DNA of 64,000 nt from Pohlia nutans (taxonomy: Eukaryota; Streptophyta; Bryopsida; Bryales; Mniaceae). The first letter of the stretch is position 1. Each line of letters begins with the position of its first letter. Below the pieces are notes generated by a model. That model saw only the letters and a program-made list of their open reading frames with translations, made no database searches and was not told where the DNA came from. The DNA lies in the NCBI GenBank assembly GCA_022496805.1, contig CM040106.1, forward strand, positions 4,898,001 through 4,962,000, given 5' to 3'. Shown here piece by piece: positions 34,001 through 46,200 of this stretch. The position numbers were made by a program, and so were the translations under genes.

Positions 34001-34390
34001 AATGTTATTTACCATCTTCATAGACTTTGCACATTTACTCTGGCCATATTGATACCCAATGCACCTAATTATCATCGACAGTCTATTGATAAGTTTTCTG
34101 CCTACATCTCTTGACAAAAGTAGTTGTTTGCGTATTTTTTCATAGGTTTATGTATATGTAACTATGGGTCAAAAGGGGCCTAAGCCTACATTATTGCTAC
34201 CCCAAAATTTTAGAAAGATGGCGGTCTAAAAATTAATGTTCAAGTAGCAGTTGCTTGTGTGCCTTCACATTTCTTTGACTTGGACATCAACAGTTTCTTC
34301 ATATGCTAAAAGAAAGGACGATGTGGCTAGAACACTAAGATCCAAGATGATTTGGGAGAGTTTTTGAGTTCTATCTGAGGGAGTTTACTT
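31035..34390 (+). other. Decayed protein-coding remnants of unknown origin
   Basis: Several plus-strand frames look protein-like but are separated by stops. At 31,067-31,387: IGLGNTNVFLLSKEI and HCDAPTIVGSCWDAKYNRL. At 31,907-32,164: SNPKRTIRIIVDSSYKANRQ and RPKDFVVLNFDSSGE. At 32,823-33,053: RQNTTPLQDKLQEAQDMFET. I recognise no family. Composition and stops suggest an old transposon or retrocopy. The DSSYK motif recurs in the HAD-like remnant at 34,583. Confidence 0.35.
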
Positions 34391-34870
34391 TTGTCTTTTA
34401 GACTTGTGACAAAGTACGGCTTCAAAATTTGTACAACACTTTGCTTTTATATTGCCCAGTGTTTGGTCCAAATCATCCTAGATTCAACTAGAGTAAGTGT
34501 GATACTTGTAAATATTGTAAGACAAAATAGTCTTGATCAATCATTTGTCTTGAAGAGGCTAGATGCTCTTTTTTAATCTCCATTGGCACTATTTGAGTCT
34601 CGTGCTTGTCCTAACAATACACTCATGATTGATGATTCTTCATATAAGAACATTAAAAATAATAAGTGGAATGTTGTTCAACTGGAAATATTCAACTATA
34701 TTTTGGAAGGATTTGCATTCAAGGCCCTACTTCACCCATTAGTTGATATCCTTGCAAAAAAATCTCAAAAATTATGGAGAGAGAGTTCTCATTTACCATT
34801 GTTATTGGACCCCATTTACAACAATGTCATCCGGGAGCAAGCAAATTTAAGTAGTGAAGTTGTCTCGTAA
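34391..34870 (+). pseudogene. HAD/FCP1-like phosphatase remnant
   Basis: The frame from 34,583 reads ALFESRACPNNTLMIDDSSY and KNIKNNKWNVVQLEIF. A hydrophobic stretch leading to D-D-S, with a following K-N-x-N-x-W, resembles motif IV of FCP1/SCP-like HAD phosphatases in plants. The N-terminal DxDxT motif is not visible, and the frame just upstream (34,391-34,576, LVTKYGFKICTTLCFYIAQ) ends in a stop. It is a broken fragment. The assignment rests on one motif and could be wrong. Confidence 0.35.
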
Positions 34871-35757
34871 AATATTCAAGTAGCTCTTTCTATGTTATAC
34901 CCATTTGTAAGTCACTTCTTAGCTTGTTCAAGGGTACCCTTCACTCTTATATCAATGACCACTCTTGTATAGAAAATACTCTTTTCCTTTCTAAGGCAAG
35001 TGTTGCTTGAGTGAAGAGTGGCATCCATCATTTGGAGTTTAATATTATATCTTTTGCTGAGTTTCTACGCACTTTGGAATGTCTCTTGTTTAGATTACTA
35101 TGTTTTAGTTCGACTACATCCATGCTTCTCCACATCCGATCAAGAAATGTATTGTGCTTGTTGTGTGAGGGTAGCTTTGCTATGAGGATCCAAAGGGTTT
35201 GCCTATTTCACCATGCTATCATTATCTCAATGTTGTGAAGAAGCCAGTTCTTCACATTGTTTTGTAGTCGTCCATGCCTCTGAAAAAGCTAATTGGTTTG
35301 TGGAGAACATTCTTCTAGAGTTCTACCTTGTTAGATTGTTTTTTATGTATGGAAGGAAGTACTGAAAAAATAAGGATATGTACCTTTTGGTGTTATATAT
35401 GGTTTTATACTTTATTTGAAAAGAAATCGGCTTGATGCAACAAGAACCAAGTGTTCTTTGTTGACTCCAATCATGTCGCTCTATTGCAACATGTTTTTTG
35501 CCTTATATGTTTGTTGGTGACTTCTAAACGTAATGTTATACTTAGCATTGATATTGACATTATCCCATTTGTTTACCCCTTCCACAAGTTTGAATATGTT
35601 TTGGAGTACATGAGGTAGGCTTTGATGCCTAGGCAAGTGCACTATGAGATTGTTTTAGATATCAACTACAACCAGATTGAATGGTATTATTCAGAGTGAT
35701 GCTAAACTCAAGATCCATTATGGCTCCAATGCGTTGGCTGGTCGCTAACATCAGCTT
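34871..35757. other. No gene recognised
   Basis: Moderately A+T-rich sequence with short open frames only and no repeat relationship found within the window. Confidence 0.4.
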
Positions 35758-35925
35758 AAAACTTCTTATATTCATTAAAATCCAAAGTATTTTTTTGACT
35801 TTATATGGAGTGCAAAACTTCTTATATTCATCAAAATCCAAAGTATTTTTTTGACTTTATATGGAGTGCAAAACTTCTTATATTCATCAAAATCCAAAGT
35901 ATTTTTTTGACTTTATATGGAGTCC
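35758..35925 (+). repeat. 56-bp tandem repeat, exactly three copies
   Basis: Three copies start at 35,758, 35,814 and 35,870, each AAAACTTCTTATATTCAT followed by CAAAATCCAAAGTAT and TTTATATGGAGTGC. Copies differ by single bases (TTA versus TCA, GTGC versus GTCC), so the duplication is recent. Confidence 0.95.
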
Positions 35926-36370
35926 AAAAGTTGCACTAGAGTTCAAGTGATATGTCCTTTGATTGCAATCTATTTGCATTTTTCTATACTTGAGCCATTT
36001 AATATATAGATTCTAGCATATGATAATTAGGTACTTGATGGTATAATTTGTGTATTTGTTTTCATGCCAATATAGTTTATGTATGGATGAATATTGTAGT
36101 CCACACTCTATGCTACATCTCTAAGTACCATGTTTTGTTCCGAGATACAAATGATCACTTAGAATTTTTTATCATCTTCGTGCTCTCATTGTCTCACTTG
36201 CAACTTTTAGTGATTATAACGTCATATTATTGTTCTCAGAAGGCAGCCAATATTATTCTTGACTTTTATTTTATCTGTAATTAATTAAATATCCGTTGAA
36301 TTTAGATCAGTGCGGAGCAAGCTTGACTAGCCTCTTGGTTTTGATCGCAATTCTAATTGCCCCGACAAAG
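35926..36370. other. No gene recognised
   Basis: A plus-strand frame at 36,048-36,284 is open but hydrophobic and without motif; nothing supports it as a gene. Confidence 0.4.
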
Positions 36371-37425
36371 TCAACCTCTTCCTTCTTTGACTTCAAACAG
36401 GGTCAGTTGTAGCTCAAATGAACTTTGAGAATACGCCCAAATGTACTTCACTAGAGCCGTGCATGTCTGAAGTGATGGAAATTGATTGCAACACATCAAA
36501 ATGGCACATTGCTAAAATATCACACAAATCAAGAACTCAATGTTGGTTGTGCAGGTGGGAAATGGTAAGAAGCGAAAAATGTTGGTTTTCAAGGGCGGTA
36601 AGGCCACATCTGTCCCTACCTATCAAAGCAAAAGGGGTCCATTTTCTGAAACACGTACCACTTAAGTTGTCATCAGTGCTTTTTTAGTGCATTTTTCAAA
36701 GCGTTTTCAATGTGATGTTTGATTTAAATTGTAATTATAGAGGAAAGTGATATATCAGTGTTTCCAACATGTAAATAAAACACATAGTACAAGATAAAAG
36801 CAATACCTGTAAACAATTAGCTATCAAAAGCACTAGAATAGCTATGTCATTAGTGGTTTTAATGATTCACCGAGGACTTTTCTAAATGATAAAAGACACT
36901 TTTTTTGTATGAATTTTGGGATAATTGAATTTGAGTGTTTGAGCCACTGTTGTGGACTGCATTGAAGCCAACCCATACTAATAAAATTTCATCCTTTTGA
37001 AATGTTAAGATTGTGTATCCGAATAGCAAGGCTCCTATAGAAGCTGATTGCAATCAATGGAAGAAAGCAAGAAATGTAAAGGCTACTATTCTCCGCATCA
37101 ACCTCGTCTTTTGGCCCGAAATTGGCACCATCATCATTCTCTAGTTCGGAATGGAGTTTGACTACCATTTGTACAATATCACATTATGTAATTTTCAATT
37201 ATGTACCTACCCGCATTATACTGGCACGAACTCTTCTTCCGTCAAGAGGCATGGCATATACATCAACTGCAAGCACCTAAACTAGTACATTTTTTGTTTT
37301 TTTTGCAAAATTCACTACACAATTGATATATTCATCCATGCCTGTACTTTTAGCTTGGATGAAGTCAAACAAATACTTGTCATTGCTAAGATTGTTAAGA
37401 TCAAGGCGTGAAGAAAGAATCAAGT
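36370..37425 (+). pseudogene. Unidentified transposon-like protein, C-terminal half (copy 2)
   Basis: The frame 36,418-36,687 contains SKWHIAKISHKSRTQCWL and later KAKGVHFL; its counterpart in copy 1 lies at 9,400-9,660 (IAHCKDITQVQIAVSCSTS). The nucleotides from 37,020 to 37,410 align with 9,980-10,365, including RHGIYINCKHL-like and CLYF-LDEV-like readings, and end with the same AAGATCAAGG-CGTGAAGAA words. A dispersed ~260-bp repeat (36,658-36,917) interrupts it. Stops are frequent, so it is dead. Confidence 0.5.
36658..36917 (+). repeat. Dispersed ~260-bp repeat, copy 1
   Basis: Matches 50,450-50,705 in the same orientation with moderate divergence: AAGTTGTCATCA, ATGTAAATAAAACACATAGT, GCTATGTCATTAGTGGTTTT and TTTTCTAAATGATAAA are shared. 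There are no obvious terminal inverted repeats or coding capacity. Confidence 0.75.
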
Positions 37426-40232
37426 TTGGTTTTTAGAGATGAAATCTAGAACTAGAAGCAATTGTCTACTAATGTGAAATATAGAAAGCTTATTATAGTT
37501 GTTCGCTACAACTATAGTACTTTAGTAGCAAGTTTGGCATCCTCTTGTCTAATATTTAAGTATTTTTAATAATAATTTTAAGAAATACAAATATATTCTA
37601 AAATCCTTTTTTTCCCTTACAATTTTTTTCTTTTGAAAAAGAATCTCCTAAAAATTTACGCATCTTTTTTTAAAATTGATTTCCACTAAACCGGCTAATT
37701 AACTACAATATTTGGTTGCTTAGATTTTCAACGAGGACTACGTATATAAATTTAAAAAAAAACGTTCTACATATAGATCCAATATGCCCTTCTAACATAT
37801 CTTCCTTGTGACACATTGTAACGGGGTCCAAATGAAGTAAAACAAGCCAACCGTGCACACTTAGGGAGTCCTTAGCGTCCGGAGTCCTTAATGGCATATT
37901 CTATCCAAAATATTGGATAATTCATCCAAAATAGTCATTAATTCATTCAAAATAGTCCTCAATCAAGGAATAATAAGGATTGATGACAAAGACATAATTG
38001 TCCTTTTGATACTTATAATATTCACAAAATCTTTTAGTTTTTTTATATATGATACATTGATAAGTATAGAACATTGGACTATAATCTTTTTTAGTATTTT
38101 ATATATTTTATTCAATTTTTTTGATAAAAGTTCTTCATAAAAAGCACATATGACGTCCTTAGTGGATTGTTTTACCTTGTTTGAACCCAAAGTTATACTG
38201 TAACATTGGGGTTCAATTTCTATGGAGATGGAATAAAATTTGTCAACCTATATAGGAAATTAAATTTTATTGGCTTCCAAGCTATGATAATAGGTTCAGT
38301 GGTCATAGATCAAGCGGTCATAGGATAAAATTTTACTAATAAATAAAAAAATATTTAAAAATAGCTTATCTTCTTATAAGAAATGATATTAAATATTTTT
38401 GTCGGTTTCTATGCTCTAGGCTTTGCAAATCCCTGCTCTTAGCTCTTTACGTTTAAAGGGCTAAATAAATGGGGATAATATATACGTTGGCGTATATTAG
38501 ACATTTGTTGTAAATAGAAAGTTCCAAATTGAGACCGTGGTGGGAGACGGCGTAGCATCAACAACGGAAACATCGGGGAGAGTACAAATATCACGGGAAG
38601 CAACGCCGCAGGCAAGAAGATCGTGAACATACTTTCGCCGCACAATTGAGTTAATCGAAAAAGAAGGCCATCTAACCTCCCTTTTTGCCCCACTTCTAAC
38701 CTCTTTTTTGAGCTATACTTGAGTTGAATAGTGTCGTGTCATAGCTTGTCCCCTTGTGAGCTATGGGCTTGGAGCTTTGGTAGGAGGTGTGGGAGTCATT
38801 GCGAGGTGTGGAGATTAATGACAGTGGCTTGCTTTAGATTGTCTCTCAACTCATCATGAATTAGTTTTTGGTCTATTTATATTTCAATGTGAGTTCAAGA
38901 GGAGTTGGCCTCTTTGAGCTGACTTTTCGGTTAACTCTAATTGAACGAAGAATATGATAACTAATTAAGAAGAGAGCCGCCTCCTTAACCGCCTTGCTCT
39001 TGTTGCTCTTTAATTTCATGGCTGTTGTATCTTGTGGTTCGCAGTGATATCATATTCACATGTGTTACGAAAGCAAAAACGATAACATAGATATGGCTCC
39101 TCACTGAATTCTATGTCTGCATCTTTACCTCCCACCATCTGTCCTGCTTCACTTGTGCCAACTGTACAGTTTTTTTTGACACATGGTCAGGCTCATACTC
39201 ATCGTGTCTACATCTCTATTGCTGAATTTTCTTGAGGTCGATCAATGTGGATCGTTAGAAGTAGTAAATCACTTGTAGCTGAAGATTGAATGTCATCTTT
39301 GTTTAAGGGATTTGAGTTTGTTGCAGTACTGTTTTCTGATTTTTGAGTTGCAATTGTTGACCCATGGGAAATGGAATCATATTCATGCATTATTATCAAC
39401 CTCCCTCATGCATTGTGGAGCTCGATGTAACGAAACAAGAGAAGTATTGACGCCCTTCAACGATTTGCTGACAGCTAAATATTCAAGAGCTTGCAATGCA
39501 GCGCTTGTTCTGAAAGCTGAACAAGGAAACGAGTGTGGAGCTGAATCTTATGGATAATGCCTGAGGTTTTCTAGTTATGAAGTGGCGTGAGGAGCTTTGG
39601 AACCCCTGTTGTGGCTGTTATCAGTTCTTTTAATAGCGTCAACGTTGCCCATCATGAGTGTAGTGCTGCTTGCTGGTGTTTTTTATGATTACAGTTGCCC
39701 CTGATAGAATTGAGCTAGCTTCCAACAAGCGTTGAAGCTGTCAGTCTAGGCAAGTGAGGCCTTATCGTGGCCGGGTCATTGATTGAAATTACAGCATTCG
39801 TTCTATCAATTCGTTTCCCAGCTTCAGTGCCGATGTTTTAGGGTTCGGCCCAGCACTTTGAAATTCTTCTTCCTTAATTCCCGGATCTGATTTATTCACC
39901 TTCTGCTCTGTGTGTAGTTGGCTTCAATACTGTACAATTCGTTCTATGTGAAATTATTTTCCATGAGGTGATTGTAATTTTTTGCTTATATGTCGTGAAG
40001 GTGAGATGTCTGCTCCTGTGCGTTATTCATTATCCATAATGTGTACTGCTGTTGATAGGAAGTGGTGGTCGAAGAACTAAAGTTTCGTCAGCTGCTCTAA
40101 ACGGTCCGCTGTTTCTTCCTAGTGGAGTCGCTTCATTGATCCAGTCGGATCGGTTAGGAGCAGAGGACGTGACGGGTTGCATGAACGACTTTAGGTTTTC
40201 TTCCTGAATACAAGTGGCACGTATATGTAGAG
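37426..40232. other. Region upstream of the Sfi1-like gene
   Basis: 37,426-38,450 is A+T rich and ends with a repeat shared with 10,680-10,830. From about 38,700 composition becomes more balanced and 39,400-40,230 looks like transcribed leader sequence, where 5' untranslated exons and the promoter of the gene at 40,233 should lie. I could not place a TATA box or start site with confidence. Short open frames have no family match. Confidence 0.4.
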
Positions 40233-43200
40233 ATGGACAATCGCCACTCACAGGCTGGACCCACATATTCTAGGAGTGCCTATCATTCTCCCCGCTCGGT
40301 AAGCTACCTCGCTGGGACTATTCACTCGTCTTCTACCCCAGGTATGCTTATTGCGTCAGCTGTCTTCTGTCGTCTGCCAAGGTTAGTGTCGATCGACATG
40401 TTTAAGAATCAAAGATCCGACTATTAGGACATTGCTAATGAAAAGAAGAGATGATATTTTGTGGCAGTTTACAGTTTACAGAATTGATGAATTAAGAAAA
40501 CTTACAGGAGTAATGTTTTGTTGTGGGTCATGTGATAATGCCAGATAATTAGGGTTTTATAACGTTATATAGTTCAGCGCCGTCTTAGCATGGTCCTAGG
40601 GAACGTGTCTGCTTTATGGATCATCACACCGCTTTGAGGAAAACAGGGACAAGCTGCTGGAGGGGTAAAAGCTCCGGCAAGCATATCCGGTATGTCGAGT
40701 CGAACAAGTCCTCTAGGCGGTGGTCTTGGTTCGAACAAGACAGTCGCCTTTAGCAAGCCTACGAATTTTGTGGAGAGCCCCGCCGCAAGCCCCCTCACAA
40801 GAACAGCCCTAGAATTTGGAAACAATGCTGTTCCTCCATCAGCTGGTCAACATCAATCGACGCTTCGAACTGGTCCCCGGCTGCGAGCCGAAGGCTTAAT
40901 GGTTCCCCCCGCTTCTGATGCAGCTACTTTACGTCGCCAAGTCGCTGCTTTGCAAATTGATTTAGAAGCTCACATTGACGGCGAGCAGCGGCTGCAAAGT
41001 ATCAATCAACAGCTTCGTGAAAGGTCTTGTCCTCTTCTCTCGCTCGCTGCCCCCAGCCTAATTTGCAAAGTTGTGCTCTACCCTTCCTTCGTTTGCAGTT
41101 TTGTGGAATAATCAAAGCACAAATATCACAAGTAGAGGAACACAAATGCGTTTATCTTTATGCCGAATTTCTAAGTGCAACATGGTAGAAAGGTTGGTAG
41201 TCTCAGCTCAATGAAAACCTCAGTTCTTAGCCCTTGTCGATCATAAATCCACGGGACAATGAAACGAAGATGAGGGTGACATCTGGCAGAGGAGGGCGAC
41301 ATCAGGCAGACGAGGGCTTGTAGGCAGTATGGTTGAAACTTGACGATTGAATTAACCGCTCAGGTCTTTTCCTCAACCACTAGGAGTCCAAGATGGTGAT
41401 CCAGCTTGGCAGCCGTTTTGTTTTATGGTCATCGTAGGACCGTTCCTGACAACTTCAAGGATAAACTAACGAATTTTGACTTGTATAAATGACAGGCTGG
41501 AGGTGTACATGAAGCAGAATCATGAAAACGTGGAGAGAGCTGAGACTGAGCTCAACACCCTCCATGAGGATATGGAACAAACACTTGAGCTGCAGCGTCG
41601 CTTAGCTCAAAGGTAAACCTGATTAAATGTAGTTTGGAGAGGCTGCTAAAAACTGTGCTTGTCCTTGCACCTTTGGAGTTGGGGCGCCAAAATGAACACT
41701 GGTTTAACTTCCAATGACACTCAGATACTAAATAGCGTCAAGGCCTCAGCTTGTGATGTCTGATCTTGTGTTATATATCTCGGCATTGTTAACCTGCAGC
41801 CATTTCAGAGATGTACTAATCTAGACTCTCTTATCAGGGCAACAGCTCTCGAAAAAGAGAAGAAGGATATAGAGGCTGTTCTACAGCGAAGAGTACTGGA
41901 GTTCGAAAATGAGAGGACCTCTCTTCAAACTCGCATTCAGAGCATGGGTGAAGATTTGCGGGCAAAGGCCGAAGCCCAGGAGAAAGTCAATCAACTACAG
42001 GTGACCAGGCGCTTTCACTAAGTCTTATCTTTGGGTTATCGGTGCATAACTAGACTTGAATGACATCAAAATATAATGAAGTGTGTGTGTGAAACAGAAT
42101 GTCATTTAGCGCCTCGTTATACAAGATGGCAACTTTTTTGCTTGAAGATATATTGTGATTTCTGTTACGTGCTTCTTGAATCCGTACTATACTCATGAAC
42201 TCGGTGTCTAGGTACGAGAATTCAATAACTGGACGGGACTCAAAATTTGGTTTTGAGAACTTGTAGGCAGAGCTGTTATCCACTCTGGACGTTAAGGTCA
42301 AGCTGGAGGAACGGCTTGAGTATTTCGCTAAAGAAACAGCTTTTTTAAAGAAGAAAGCTGATGACTGTAGTAACGAGCTTCGAAATCTGATTCTCAAGGT
42401 AAGATGGCATTAGCGGCAGTCTTACTGTATTTTTAATACTCTTGGTTTCACTTTTCCTGTCAATGTATTAAATCTCAGTTGCCTTCAGTATGTTGTGAAT
42501 CTACATGGAGTTTATTCCACCAGTCGCAGATGTGTACATATGGTTGATCTACACCAAGGTTAGCGTAACAAGTTTTTGGCAATTCGTGGTTTGGGCTGTC
42601 TGTCTCTAAATTGTAAGGTTATTGCGCTTTTAGAGAGATCGTCAATCTTATTCTTTTTAGATACACAGGAGCAATTGGATCAAAAGTTGGATAGGATGGG
42701 AAGAAAGTCAGTAATCCGACGGGCCTTCTTACATTTTCAAGTGGGAGTTTGGGAGCAAGTCATTGACAGAGCAAACACAGAGCACGCCAGTAAGCTGTAC
42801 ACGCACCATTGTTGCAAGAAGACATTGTCTTATCTGTGGATAGCCACTCATCGCGCATCCGTAATGCGTCGAGCAATTGATCGACACTGCAAGGTATTTG
42901 ATACTGTGAATGCCTGTCAAGATGATTGAATAAATTCTATATCCAGAGATCGAAAATGGTTGATTTATATTTGGGAGAGGAATTTGCAGTTATTCTCGGC
43001 AACGGGCAGGTTATAGCCAGCATTAAACCTTTTGCATCCTGGGGCCCTAGTCAATGCACAGTAGTTTTGAATTCGATGCACACCATTTTTCACCTTTCTT
43101 CTCCATTTTCCCCAATGGATTTATTTGTACAAACGTCAACATTCACTTCTTTCACTCGGGTTATACAGCTTGCTTTTCATGCATGCTGGAGAATGTGGAA

Positions 43201-46200
43201 GTTGAGCACCATCGCTAAACGCATGGGCGTTAAGTCACTGGAGAGACAAGCAGTTGCACGATTGACCCATAGTATGCACGTATGGGTGGCCTATATCATC
43301 CAGTTACGCCTTAATCCAGAACGCTATGTGATAGCTGTATCACATTGGAGTCGGAAGTGCCTGCAGACTTACTTCAACAGGTGGTCACAGACTCTCAGAT
43401 ACTGGAGGTTGGGGGTAAAAGAAGAGAAACTTCTTATGGGAAAAGCAGTTAGGCACTTTTCTAAAATGTTGTTGCGCTATTGTTATGACTCTTGGCAAGA
43501 CTGGCTCAAAGCGTATGCACGACCGAAGAGAAAGAGATTTGCAACTGTGCAGGCTCATATAAATAAGATGACAATGAAGCAAGCTGTAGGTGCATGGCGG
43601 TGCATAGTTTATGTAAAATGGGTTCGCCGCATAAAATTTGAAGAAGCAGCCGAACTAAGCAAAATTTGGTGCATAAAACGCACTTTCCGCAGGTCATCAC
43701 ATTTATATATTCTTTTCCCTGTAAACTGTGTCATGGATCTGCACGGATGACTTTGAAAATTCTATGGATTAAGTATCATACTTGGAGGATATTAAATGTG
43801 GGAGTGGGACATTTGAATGTCACCTCTTTCTGCTTCATAGATTAATTTCTTGAGGTGATGAAAGCTGTTGTGGTGCATGATTTTTGCTCTGAATTAGTCT
43901 CTCTACCTAGGCCTGTCACCAAGGGCCTTTCCGTTTGTGATCAAGGCGGATACCCTCTTAATGAATTGGTTTTTTGTGTTTTTAGTCCTCTATTTTGGAG
44001 ATTCTTATTCAGTCTTCTGTTGTATTCAAGCTACTTGGACATCTATCCTTGGCATTGCGTCAACGCTAGCGGTTTATATTAAGGTCCTCACCCTATTCAA
44101 TATTCCAGAGTGCAATCAGATGGATTCCACCCGATTAGAGTGCATATTTTATAAGTTAAACTAGGTCAGAAGACGTAATTGAAAAGAAAAATGGGTCGGA
44201 GGATTGATTGAAGTTTGTCAATGGCGAACGGTGTATCCTGATTTGATGGCAATGACTATGTAGGTGGCAACAAGGCATACGTACAGTGAAGCTCTACAAG
44301 CTGCACTCTACTCAAGCCATCGCATTCAGATCTTTCAGAACGGGACGCGCAGTATTTGGATTCTGGCGCAATTTTCTTCAACGTAGTATGCACATGCGAA
44401 TTTACAAGAAAATGGCTTTTCGGCATTATCTTCACAACCTTTCTGTCAAGGTCGGATATCTTCTTGAACCTTCTCGAACCATACTGATCATATCTTAAAT
44501 CTACTCGTCCAGAACGAAGAAATGCTTAGTATTGTTGGTCCTTCTCATTGCATTAAATTGGGGTGATTATTATGTCGTGCTTGTCAGACTTTAAGGAATT
44601 CAGGTAATCAATAGTCTTCACAGCATGCTGAGATTACTCTCAGGCATCAAGGCATACCTTAGTTTGTGCAGGTTCCTTTCAATCTATGCTCAAAATATGT
44701 TTGTTGTCATTATGCTCTCATCTACTACAGCTCTAGCTCTTGTACTCATTTTATATTCCCTTGATGTCTTATCCAAATCTTTAGAGTATCCAAATTTGGA
44801 GAGAAAATGTCAATTACAAAAAGGCACAACAGAGAGCTACAGCAGAAGTAAACCAGGCGCTTACAAGGGCTGCGATGGTCTTTTGGCGAGATTATCATGT
44901 CTACGAATCAACAAAGTAAGATTCAGTTCGAGAGTGTCTAATATCTTACCGGGGATTTTGATATCTCCTTTTAGAGTCTTGCGTATTTACAAGGGATCTC
45001 ACTGATTGTGTTCAGTATGATATCAGTACTCACACGAGATGCAGTCTAGTTATTTGCTGAATTCAATTTTCTCATGCATGCAGGAAAAAGAAAGATTACA
45101 GGGCTGCAATACATACAAAACGGAAGCAAACCATGGTAAAGCTGCAAACCGAATCGTGCCAAAGAATTTATTTTTCTTAGGTTGATAGGTTCCAATTGAT
45201 AGGTTCCAGAAAGTTTGCCTAGGAACATAAGCAGTAAAACCTGTTTGTTGCACTTCCTTCAGAGTACTGAGTGCACATAATTTGTGCACAGCTGGCAAAA
45301 AGGGTATTGGGATTGTGGTGGGAGCAAGTAGCATGGAAGCGTAAGGCCATGCGGCTGGACAACTTATTGGCAGTGCGCCGCCGCAGGTCAATGCTTATCC
45401 AAAGTCTGCATGTCTGGCTGCATGCTACTTTTGATGGCCTTCTGCTTGCAAACACCAAGTTTCACGAAGATCTTTTGGAAGCTCAGGTACCTGTACTTGC
45501 CACTGGCTGTCACCTTTGTTAATTTATTCAATGCTGTATACGATATTCATGTTGACGGTGGACTGGCTAACGATGCGACCAAACTTGAAAGAAAACAACT
45601 GTTTTTGAGAATTTTGAGCTCAGAAAACCCCCTTTCGTTGTGGTTCATTATTCAGTTGAGAGGAATGTATGCTTTTGGGCTTAGTTTCATGACTGAATAG
45701 CTGTACAGAATTTTCTCTTTGGAGATATTTTTTGTTCTTCAATGTCGTTTGTCGAGGATGTGGAGTAGCTGCTCTGAATTCTTCTGCTGTTGCACTTCCT
45801 ATCTTCATCAGGATACAGACGTTATTTTTATGATCTGAAATGAAGCAGAACAGTTTAAAGTAGGTAAAGGGTTTTCGAGTTAACATTCATAAGGGATTCC
45901 TATAATTCTTGTTTCTCTAACGTTCCCTGCCTGAGTGTTGCAGGAAACATTGTGATGTGTCACATTTTGGCATCGACTTTGTACTAGTATACCGTAATGA
46001 GGTGGAAAATATTCAAGTTGCTGCTCAGCTGGCATTGACGTGGATGGCATGGCATGTAAAAATTCGTATTTGTATCTGATAAGTAGTTGGACTTGGCTTT
46101 GTTCAGGCATTGTTTGAGGAACAGAAGCATCAGGTCACCACAGTGGACGTGGAGAATCTTCAACTCATTGACCGTCTCCATACTATGTCATCAGAAGTAG

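Noticed and set aside
35758..35925. CRISPR-like array
   Set aside because: The units are contiguous tandem copies without unique spacers, in a plant genome.
40030..40266. Minus-strand open frame overlapping the start of the Sfi1-like gene
   Set aside because: It has no homology and overlaps the first plus-strand exon; treated as a shadow.
42926..43168. Open frame upstream of the large Trp-repeat exon
   Set aside because: It is intron sequence that happens to be open; the acceptor at 43,166-43,168 joins exon 6 to exon 7 in phase.
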